Below, one piece after another: positions 1-5,937 of a stretch of 18,270 nucleotides of DNA (position 1 is the stretch's first letter; every line of letters starts with the position of its first letter). A model generated the notes under the pieces. It saw only the letters and a list, made by a program, of their open reading frames with translations. It searched no databases and was not told the DNA's origin. The translations under genes and the position numbers were made by a program. Location of the stretch: positions 1-18,270 of the forward strand of contig JBKHDD010000096.1 in assembly GCA_046541515.1 (NCBI GenBank), given 5' to 3'. This stretch comes from CAYFVR01 sp046541515. Lineage in GTDB: Bacteria; Desulfobacterota; Desulfobacteria; Desulfobacterales; Desulfococcaceae.

Positions 1-2
1 CG

Positions 3-953
3 GTTTCCGCGCTGAAACTGGACTGGTCCGGCGGGGCGGAGGGCTTCGTGGCCGAAATTTCCGTGGACGCCAGCGACGATCTGAACCGTTGGCGAAGGGG
101 AATCGTCGCCGGCACGGTGGCCCGGCTGCAATACGCCGGGCATCGGTTGGAGCGGAATACGATTCCCTTGTCGCGGCCGCCGGAGCGCTATCTTCGCCTT
201 TCCTGGCCGGCGGAAACCGGAGGAGCGGAACTGGTTTCCGTGCAGGTCGAAACGGCCGCCCCGGAACGGGCCGACCGGCGGGAGGCGAGCGTGCGGGGCG
301 TTCCGGACGAAACCGATCCCGGGGTTTGGCGCTTCGACCTTGGCGGGCCGTTTCCCGCCGATCGGGTCCGGCTGGAACTGGCGGAAACCAACGCCCTGGT
401 CCGGGGCGATTTGCGTTCTCGGCCCAATCCGGCTTCGGACTGGCGATACCGGGCCCGGGGGCTGTTCTTTCGACTGCTGCTGGGGGGGGAGCCGGTGACC
501 GGCGATCCGATCTCCCTGGACCGGACCGTGGCCGACCGGTACTGGCGATTTGAACCGGCGGAGGCCGGCGGTACGGATGTCGCCCCCGCGCTGGTTCTGG
601 GATTCGTGCCCCATGAGCTTCTGTTCCTGGCTCGGGGCGAGGGGCCCTTTCTGCTGGCCTTCGGGGCTGCCGAAGTTCCTCCCGCCGAACAGGCGGTGGA
701 CGAACTGGTTCGGACGTTGGAACAAACCGGCGGCGGCGCCACGACGGCCATGGAGGCGGAAATCGGCGAGGCGGTCACCCTGCGCGGCCCGGAAGCATTG
801 GAACCCCCGCAGGACTACCGTCGGGTGCTGCTGTGGACCGTGCTGGTCGCCGGCGTGGGGCTCATTGGGTTGATGGTCCTGCGGCTTTGGAGCCGGATGT
901 CGTCGGAGGCGAAATCCCAAGACAACGCGGATGACCCCAAAGAGGAATCGTGA
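3..953 (+). CDS. DUF3999 family protein, C-terminal part (5' end outside window)
   Basis: The frame is open from base 3, upstream of the GTG at 48, so the gene begins outside the window; 316 residues are visible. Repeated beta-type segments (DWSGGAEGFVAEISVDASDD near the visible start, then RYLRLSWPAE) resemble the DUF3999 family. The protein ends with a single hydrophobic segment (VLLWTVLVAGVGLIGLMVL) followed by a short basic and acidic tail, so it is probably a membrane-anchored protein with a large domain outside the cytoplasm. Genes of this family often follow a DUF2339 multi-span membrane protein; that gene would lie to the left and cannot be seen. The molecular function of DUF3999 is unknown to me. 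Family assignment is from remembered sequence character only. Confidence 0.75.
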   Translation, partial: VSALKLDWSGGAEGFVAEISVDASDDLNRWRRGIVAGTVARLQYAGHRLERNTIPLSRPPERYLRLSWPAETGGAELVSVQVETAAPERADRREASVRGVPDETDPGVWRFDLGGPFPADRVRLELAETNALVRGDLRSRPNPASDWRYRARGLFFRLLLGGEPVTGDPISLDRTVADRYWRFEPAEAGGTDVAPALVLGFVPHELLFLARGEGPFLLAFGAAEVPPAEQAVDELVRTLEQTGGGATTAMEAEIGEAVTLRGPEALEPPQDYRRVLLWTVLVAGVGLIGLMVLRLWSRMSSEAKSQDNADDPKEES

Positions 954-994
954 CCGGGCCGGGGGGAATGTCGGCGCGTCGGAACTCCGGCGTT

Positions 995-1918
995 TCAGAG
1001 AAGGCTATAGCTGAAGCGGTGGAGCTTTTTGGAGTCGAACTTTCCCATGTCCGCCTCCACCTTCAGCAGGGTGAGGGCGTCGATGGGTCGGGCGGCCCGG
1101 CGGTACGGGCGGTCCTCGTTGGTGAGGGCCTCGTATGCGTCGATGATGCTGAGCAGCCGGCCGATGGGAGTGATGTCCCGGCGTCGGTCGGGGTATCCGG
1201 TTCCGTCCAGCCGCTCGTGGTGTTCGTCGGCGGCGGCCAGAATCAGCGGATCCTGGAGTCCGCTTTCCCGCTCCAGCAGGTCGCGCCCCAGGCGAGGATG
1301 GGCCTTGATCAGCGCGAATTCGGCGTCGGTGAGCTTGCGGGGCGCGGTCAATAGTTCCGTGGGGACGCGGGTCTTCCCGATATCGTGAAGCAGGGCCGCC
1401 AGACCGTAGATCCGGGTTTTTTCCACGGGATATCGCCGGTAAAAACAGAACCCCAACGTCAGGGCCATGACGTTTACCGAATGGATGGCGGTGGTGTAGT
1501 CCTTGAAAGAGATGTCGGTCAGGGAACGAAGAATGGCGGGCTGTTCGGCGAATTCCTGGATGAGCAGGTCCACCGTGTTGGGCAACAGGTATAGGGCGCC
1601 GGCCCGGGGTTCGGTCAACGTCTCCGCCACCAGTTCGCAAAGGGTGTTTTTGATGGCCGTCGGGTCCCGGGATCGGATGTGTTTCTCCAGCTCCAGGGTG
1701 AAGCCAATCTGAAGTTCCCGGATGGCGTCGAGACGATCGGCGGAGCGCAGAAACAGCGCGGGAAAATAGTCTTCCCGCAACCGCGGGAGGTCAAGGGGGA
1801 TCCCTGCCGCCTTGTACAGCACGAAGTCGCCGTCCCGCGTCCGGCGGAAAAGGGGCGTGTCTCGATAAAACGGGAGTTGGGACCGACGCACCGGGATGAA
1901 GCCGCTCGACTCCTCCAT
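995..1918 (-). CDS. HD-GYP domain protein (probable cyclic-di-GMP phosphodiesterase)
   Basis: This is a 307-residue protein. The C-terminal half (about residues 135-300) is an HD-GYP domain: H146, the HD pair H178-D179 in LLHDIGKTRVP, H207, HHERLDGTGYP at 233-243 with an intact GYP motif, and D260. These metal-binding and signature residues fit hydrolysis of cyclic-di-GMP in the cytoplasm. The N-terminal 130 residues are a helical region with no receiver or PAS domain that I recognise and no membrane segment. The start at 1918 is chosen because AGGAGG sits five bases upstream of that ATG; an in-frame start 38 codons further up (2032) has no such site and adds a low-complexity basic stretch. 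It is divergent from the purine gene, with 168 bp between the starts. Whether it is enzymatically active or only binds c-di-GMP cannot be told from sequence. Confidence 0.88.
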   Translation of the reverse strand: MEESSGFIPVRRSQLPFYRDTPLFRRTRDGDFVLYKAAGIPLDLPRLREDYFPALFLRSADRLDAIRELQIGFTLELEKHIRSRDPTAIKNTLCELVAETLTEPRAGALYLLPNTVDLLIQEFAEQPAILRSLTDISFKDYTTAIHSVNVMALTLGFCFYRRYPVEKTRIYGLAALLHDIGKTRVPTELLTAPRKLTDAEFALIKAHPRLGRDLLERESGLQDPLILAAADEHHERLDGTGYPDRRRDITPIGRLLSIIDAYEALTNEDRPYRRAARPIDALTLLKVEADMGKFDSKKLHRFSYSLL

Positions 1919-2022
1919 GGATGCCTCCTGGTTCTGGTCCTGATTCGGGCGGGCGGCGCGGCCCGGCGGGAAATCGACGTCGCGAAAGCCGCCGCCTTGA
2001 CGCCGCCCCGTCCTTGTACTAA

Positions 2023-2036
2023 TTCGGTTCACCGAA
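2023..2036. promoter_or_regulatory. Small perfect palindrome in the leader of the IMP cyclohydrolase gene
   Basis: TTCGGT-TC-ACCGAA is an inverted repeat with 6-bp arms and a 2-bp spacer, 50 bp upstream of the ATG at 2087 and inside the 168-bp divergent gap to the HD-GYP gene. Its size and place suit a dimeric repressor operator, possibly for purine control, but I do not recognise the motif as a known operator and a 6-bp palindrome can arise by chance. Confidence 0.25.
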
Positions 2037-2086
2037 ATAAACCTTTAAATTGTGGAGGGCGGCCCTTCGACGGCCGGGAGACGACC

Positions 2087-2761
2087 ATGAGCATCAACAT
2101 TGTGGAACGAATTGACGACGCGGTGCCGGTTCGGCACGCGCTGGTGAGCGTATCCGACAAGGCGGAACTGGAAACGCTGATTCCGGGGCTGGTGGAAACT
2201 TGCCCGGAAATCCGGTTTTTTTCCACCGGGGGCACCTTTCAGCGGCTGAAGGACATTCTGGGGCCGGGGCAGGCCGATCGGTTGACCCCGGTTTCCGACT
2301 ACACCGGCCAGCCCGAAACCCAGGGCGGGCTGGTGAAGACCCTGGATTTCAAGATTTATCTGGGCCTTCTCACCGAAACCTACAACGATTCCCATCAGGA
2401 AGACCTGAAACGGACCGGAGCCGTGCCCATCGATCTGGTGATTGTGAACCTGTATCCGTTTCAGCAAACCGTGGCCCAGCCGGACGTGAGCGTGGAGGGC
2501 GCCCGGGGCAATATCGACATCGGCGGCCCCTGCATGATCCGCGCGGCGGCCAAGAACTTCATCCGGGTGGCCCCGGTGGTGGACCCCGCCGACTACGGCG
2601 AGTTGCTGGGCGCGCTCCGGGAAACCGGCGGGAAGACCTCCCTGGCGCTTCGATTCCGGCTGGCCCAAAAGGCCTTCGCCCACACGGCGGCCTACGACGG
2701 CGCCATCGCCGGGTACCTGGCGGAACGGAGCTTTTCCGAGGTTTCGGGGAACTATCGGTAA
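2087..2761 (+). CDS. purH: IMP cyclohydrolase (stand-alone N-terminal half of PurH)
   Basis: This 224-residue protein matches only the MGS-like IMP cyclohydrolase half of bifunctional PurH, which closes FAICAR to IMP in the last step of de novo purine synthesis. HALVSVSDK (17-25), FFSTGGT (44-50), IDLVIVNLYPF (115-125), NIDIGGP (142-148) and RAAAKN (152-157) are all present. K84, Y123, D144 and K156 line up with the four catalytic-site residues known from human PurH at near-constant offset. The loop around K84 is divergent: VKTLDFKIYLGLL replaces the usual VKTLHPKxHGGxL. The start is the ATG at 2087, preceded by GGGAG and followed by family-like sequence; upstream in-frame starts fall in the opposite HD-GYP gene. 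The transformylase half is a separate gene 337 bp downstream. The symbol purH is used for a half gene. Confidence 0.9.
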   Translation: MSINIVERIDDAVPVRHALVSVSDKAELETLIPGLVETCPEIRFFSTGGTFQRLKDILGPGQADRLTPVSDYTGQPETQGGLVKTLDFKIYLGLLTETYNDSHQEDLKRTGAVPIDLVIVNLYPFQQTVAQPDVSVEGARGNIDIGGPCMIRAAAKNFIRVAPVVDPADYGELLGALRETGGKTSLALRFRLAQKAFAHTAAYDGAIAGYLAERSFSEVSGNYR

Positions 2762-2819
2762 GGGACTCGGAATTTGACAATATACCGTTTTTATCCCAAT
2801 GCCTTCCATTTTGGCGGAA

Positions 2820-2882
2820 GGGGGTAGGGGCGAATTGCATTCGCCCTTTCGCAATCTGGCACAATTGAGCGATGGAAAATCC
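2820..2882. repeat. Short palindromic repeat, family 2, copy 1
   Basis: The core is a hairpin GGGCGAAT-TGC-ATTCGCCC (2828-2846) with an 8-bp stem and 3-base loop, preceded by GTAG and followed by a tail containing GCAATCTGGCAC. A second copy at 10609-10671 has the same stem, another loop (GAC) and a matching tail of about 40 bases. The conserved tail next to a palindrome resembles REP elements mobilised by RAYT (TnpA-REP) transposases. No such transposase is in the window, so that link is inference. Confidence 0.75.
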
Positions 2883-2910
2883 AAATGGTATTTCAGCTGC
2901 TGCCGAGTCC

Positions 2911-3060
2911 CTAAGGCTATTTGCGAAAATGTTCATACCAGCCCTGGGAGCGACGAGTTGTACTCGTCGCTTCAAAGCGGGCACCAAATTCGGGCGACGA
3001 GTACAACTCGTCGCTCCCGGAACCAAAGCTTCTGGTATCGGCTAATTTGCAAATTGCCTA
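2911..3060. repeat. Palindromic MITE/REP-doublet-like repeat, family 1, copy 1
   Basis: Two 25-bp arms (2946-2970 and 2994-3018) are exact inverted repeats of each other, separated by 23 bp. Each arm is itself a hairpin with stem GCGACGAGT, loop TGT and stem ACTCGTCGC, flanked outside by GGGAG or CTCCC. This is the two-hairpin form of a REP doublet. Weaker similarity extends outward on both sides (ATACCAG-type motifs, then GGCTATTTGCG on the left and GCAAATTGCC on the right), giving an element of roughly 150 bp that fills half of the gap between the two purH genes. A related copy lies at 4347-4482. The outer limits are approximate. Confidence 0.8.
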
Positions 3061-3098
3061 AGTGGGCGGCAGCGGACACTTTTTGAAGGAGAAGAGCC

Positions 3099-4349
3099 AT
3101 GGCCAAGGATTTGAAACAGATGTACAAGACCATCGTGGAGGACCATTTTCCGCCGGCGATGGAGATCAGTTTCGTGGACGGCAAGGACCGGCAGACCTTG
3201 TTTTACGAGCGGGTTTCCTGGGAAATCGACGGCAAGGAAAAGGGGCTTCGCTACGGGGAAAACCCGGGGCAGGAGGCGGCCCTGTATCGGCTGATCAACG
3301 GCAACCTGACGCTGGGCGACACCCGGACCATCGAGCCGGGTCGTTATCTGGCCAGCGACGTGGAACTGCTGCAGTCCGGGAAGCACCCCGGCAAGACCAA
3401 TCTGACCGACGCCGACAACGCCCTGAACATTCTGCGTTACCTGACCGAGAAGCCCACGGCGGTCATCGTGAAGCATAACAATCCTTGCGGCGTGGCCCAG
3501 GCCGATTCCCTTTCCGACGCCTATCATCGAGCCTACATGGCCGACCGGGTGGCGGCCTTCGGCGGCTGCATCGCCCTAAATCGCGCCGTGGACCGGGTGA
3601 CCGCCGAGGCGATCTCCGCCCAATACGCCGAAGTGGTGGTGGCTCCGGAGTTCGAAGAAGGCGTGCTTTCCATCCTGGCCCGGCGGAAGAATCTGCGCGT
3701 GATTCGCATCGACAACATTCACCGGCTGGAGACCTTCGCGGGGCAGCGGGTGGTGGATTTCAAGAGCCTGATCGACGGCGGGCAGATCGTCCAGTGGTCC
3801 TTCGTGCCCGAAACCCGGACCAAGGCGGACTTGGCGCTGGCCGAATGCGAATATCAGGGGGAAACCTACCGCGTTCGGCGGGAGCCCACCAAGGCGGAAT
3901 ACGCCGATCTTCTGTTCGGCTGGATGGTGGAGGCGGGCGTGACCTCCAATTCGGTCCTTTACGTGAAGGACCTGGCCACGGTGGGCATCGGCACCGGCGA
4001 GCAGGACCGGGTCGGCGTGGCGGAAATCGCCCGGGACAAGGCGTACCGCAAGCTGGCCGACCGCTACTGCTTCGAGGCCCACGGCGCCGCCTACACCGAC
4101 CTGACCGACGCGGAGCGCAAGGCCGAAATCGACGAGCGGGTTCGCAAGGAAAAAGGCGGCCTGATCGGCGCGTCCATGGTCAGCGACGCATTTTTCCCGT
4201 TCCGGGACGGCGTGGACGTGGGGATTCGCGAAGGCGTTTCCGCCGTCATCCAGCCCGGCGGCTCCGCCAACGACTACCAAAGCATCCAGGCCTGCAACGA
4301 CGCCGGCGTCACCATGGTCTTCACGGGCCAGCGGAGTTTTAAGCACTAG
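3099..4349 (+). CDS. purH: AICAR formyltransferase (stand-alone C-terminal half of PurH)
   Basis: This 416-residue protein corresponds to the transformylase half of PurH, which moves a formyl group from 10-formyl-tetrahydrofolate to AICAR, giving FAICAR for the cyclohydrolase encoded just upstream. LRYGENPGQEAALYR (50-64), KHNNPCGVA (125-133, with the catalytic Lys-His pair), VTSNSV (281-286), SDAFFPFRDGVD (362-373) and QPGGSANDY (385-393) are hallmark segments. Two things differ from the usual family: about 30 extra residues around 325-355 (AHGAAYTDLTDAERKAEIDE and following), and a C terminus FTGQRSFKH where FTGxRHFRH is usual. The start at 3099 has a clear GAAGGAG site, and the protein has its own roughly 45-residue N-terminal lead-in, so this is a genuine separate gene rather than a broken one. 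The stop codon coincides with the edge of a repeat. Confidence 0.92.
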   Translation: MAKDLKQMYKTIVEDHFPPAMEISFVDGKDRQTLFYERVSWEIDGKEKGLRYGENPGQEAALYRLINGNLTLGDTRTIEPGRYLASDVELLQSGKHPGKTNLTDADNALNILRYLTEKPTAVIVKHNNPCGVAQADSLSDAYHRAYMADRVAAFGGCIALNRAVDRVTAEAISAQYAEVVVAPEFEEGVLSILARRKNLRVIRIDNIHRLETFAGQRVVDFKSLIDGGQIVQWSFVPETRTKADLALAECEYQGETYRVRREPTKAEYADLLFGWMVEAGVTSNSVLYVKDLATVGIGTGEQDRVGVAEIARDKAYRKLADRYCFEAHGAAYTDLTDAERKAEIDERVRKEKGGLIGASMVSDAFFPFRDGVDVGIREGVSAVIQPGGSANDYQSIQACNDAGVTMVFTGQRSFKH

Positions 4350-4482
4350 GCAAATTGCGGAGATATTCGTACCGGTTCCGGGAGCGACGAGTTGTACTCG
4401 TCGCGCGGCGCTGGCCCAGAATCGACGAGTGCAACTCGTCGCTCCCAGGTGTAACTGGCACGGACTTTCTGGCCAATTTTCC
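4347..4482. repeat. Palindromic MITE/REP-doublet-like repeat, family 1, copy 2
   Basis: The left arm 4380-4404 is identical to the left arm of the copy at 2946-2970. The right arm 4422-4446 is the inverted copy with two substitutions. The 17-bp centre differs in length and sequence from copy 1. Flanking similarity to copy 1 runs left to about 4347 (CTAGGCAAATTGCG against CTAAGGCTATTTGCG), and the right flank read on the other strand gives a similar string ending AAATTGG. Both copies therefore seem to have longer imperfect terminal inverted repeats. The left edge coincides with the TAG stop of the transformylase gene. Confidence 0.78.
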
Positions 4483-4730
4483 AAGACGACGGGAGCGGAG
4501 GCCCAATTCGGTCTTTGCTCCCGCCGTTATCTACCCGTTTCATGCGCTTTTTCTTTCGTCCATCTAAGCGCCGGTTTTTCCCTCCCATCTGCCGCCCCGA
4601 CTTCATCCATTCGTCCCCGGCCAAAACCCTTTCCCCCGGCCGGAACGATCCGCGTTCCCGATCGATTGTTTTCTTCTTCACGGAGTGTTATTTTATTTTC
4701 GGAATATCGAAAGGAAAACGCCGACGAGAC
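4483..4730. other. Intergenic leader of the Rpn-family gene
   Basis: No convincing gene is seen here. It holds an inverted repeat CGGGAGC (4490-4496) and GCTCCCG (4517-4523) with a 20-base loop and no T-tract, so it is not a good terminator. A weak promoter-like pair, TTGTTT (4666-4671) and TATTTT (4689-4694) with a 17-base spacer, lies just before the ATG at 4731. The stretch from 4500 to 4700 is pyrimidine-rich and visibly richer in T than the coding neighbours. Confidence 0.4.
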
Positions 4731-5507
4731 ATGGACGGATACGACATTGCGACCAAGGTGCTGCTGGATACCTGCCGGGACGACATTATCCGGTATTTGC
4801 TGGGTATCCCGGTGCGGGAAAGCCGTATCCTGGACCCGCTTCCCCAGGAAACCGTCAGCGTGAAGCGCGGCGATTTTCCGGTGATGATGACCGACGAGTC
4901 GGGAGGCCGGGAATTGGTGGTGCTGGAGGTCTACACGGATTGGAAATGGACCATCCCGCTTCATTTGATGGATTATCGGGCGCGGTACATGCTCCAGCAC
5001 AAAGTCCAAGCGATCAGTTGCGTGATTCTGTTCCGCCCCTCCGCCGCCGCGACGGATTTGTATGAAGACCGGGAAATCCGGTTTCAATACCGGTTGATCA
5101 AAATTTACGAGATGGACGCGGCGCAGGTGGTCGCGGAAGGGCCGCTTTGCATGTTGCCCTTTGTGCCGCTGATGCGCGGCGGCGAAGCGGCCCTGGACGA
5201 GGCCGAAGCGCTCATTTACGACAGCGAAAGAAGCCGGCCGGAAAAGGGAGACATGCCGACATCCATGGCCATCCTGTCCGGCCTCGTCTCTCCGGACATG
5301 CCGGCCAAGCTCGTATCCAGGAGGAAAGACATCATGGTGGAATCTGCGGCGTATGACATTATCAAGCGAGAAGGGGTTGCGGAGGGGGCCAAAAAGACGG
5401 CAAAGAACCTAATTGAACTAGGAATTCTTACGGACGAGCAAATCGCTCAGGCTGTGGAGTTGACGGTTGAGGAGGTTCGTGAATTGAGGCGCAAAATGGA
5501 AAAGTGA
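4731..5507 (+). CDS. Rpn-like PD-(D/E)XK nuclease/transposase-family protein
   Basis: This 258-residue protein resembles the recombination-promoting nuclease (Rpn) / putative transposase group, which carries a PD-(D/E)XK nuclease fold. In the N-terminal domain, D48 (KRGDFPVMM) and E66 (ELVVLEVYTDW) sit where the metal-binding Asp and Glu are expected, followed by the typical IPLHLMDYRARYMLQHK. The usual Gln after the Glu (ExQ) is Tyr-Thr here, so nuclease activity is uncertain. The C-terminal tail (about 200-258) has the helical ILTDEQIAQAV...VEELRR-like end common in this group. The start is ATG 4731; its ribosome site (AAAGGAAAA) is rather distant, so a different start cannot be excluded. 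A partial, decayed copy of its codons 174-208 lies 364 bp downstream. Members are often multicopy and linked to genome plasticity; the role here is not known. Confidence 0.75.
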   Translation: MDGYDIATKVLLDTCRDDIIRYLLGIPVRESRILDPLPQETVSVKRGDFPVMMTDESGGRELVVLEVYTDWKWTIPLHLMDYRARYMLQHKVQAISCVILFRPSAAATDLYEDREIRFQYRLIKIYEMDAAQVVAEGPLCMLPFVPLMRGGEAALDEAEALIYDSERSRPEKGDMPTSMAILSGLVSPDMPAKLVSRRKDIMVESAAYDIIKREGVAEGAKKTAKNLIELGILTDEQIAQAVELTVEEVRELRRKMEK

Positions 5508-5614
5508 ACCTTTTTTCCAAACTTCCATGTTTTGAGAAATGTGGTCTCCTCCATTGGTAAATGGAACGGCTAACGAGAATGTTTGTTAGAAAAGGAAGCC
5601 GTTAGATAAAACGG

Positions 5615-5720
5615 ACATGCCGACATCCATGGTCATCCTGTCCGGCCTCGTCTCCCCGGACATGCCGGCCAAGCTCCTATCCAGCGGGAAAGAAATCATG
5701 TTGGAATCTGCGGCGTATTG
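5615..5720 (+). pseudogene. Decayed duplicate of the 3' part of the upstream Rpn-family gene
   Basis: Bases 5615-5718 align without gaps to 5251-5354 of the preceding gene at a constant offset of 364, with about seven mismatches in 104. The reading frame is kept (MPTSMVILSGLVSPDMPAKL and onward to ESAAY) and then ends at once in TGA (5719-5721), where the intact gene continues for 50 more codons. There is no matching N-terminal part upstream, so this is a relic left from a tandem duplication or from recombination between Rpn paralogues, not a gene. Confidence 0.85.
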
Positions 5721-5937
5721 AAGTTGCCTTGCCGAAGCGCCTTTTTTCCCATCTTCCCAACCCGCTTCTTCCATTGCCCGCCGAATAATTCCCCCTCAAT
5801 CCTATGCGGCCCCACCCCGTTTATGAAATCTATTTGAAAGAATGACGGGGGTTTGGTAATAAAAATTCCATGGGTTTGCGTTGCGGCCCGCCATTCGCCG
5901 TCCGGGGGGACGGTTTTCAACGAGAGGGGAGGGGGGG
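5721..5937. promoter_or_regulatory. Leader region of the FIST-kinase operon with a weak promoter candidate
   Basis: No gene is seen between the Rpn relic and the FIST gene. TTGAAA (5834-5839) followed 17 bases later by TAATAA (5857-5862) is the best sigma-70-like pair and would place transcription about 70 bases before the ATG at 5938. The -35 is good and the -10 is poor, so this is a weak call. A purine-rich GAGAGGGGAGGGGGG run just before the ATG serves as the ribosome binding site. Confidence 0.3.

Noticed and set aside
1919..2032. Extended N terminus of the HD-GYP protein
   Set aside because: The 38 extra residues are basic and low in complexity, and AGGAGG lies right before the internal ATG at 1918.
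2946..3018. The palindromes in the purine region as intrinsic terminators
   Set aside because: There is no T-tract after either hairpin, and near-identical copies recur elsewhere, so a repeat element explains them better.
2820..3060. A CRISPR array
   Set aside because: The repeats are palindromic, belong to two different families and are not evenly spaced with unique spacers; no cas gene is present.
2761..3099. A frameshift or sequencing error breaking one purH gene
   Set aside because: There are 337 bp of non-coding repeat sequence between the halves, each half has its own ribosome site and start, and the second half has its own N-terminal lead-in.
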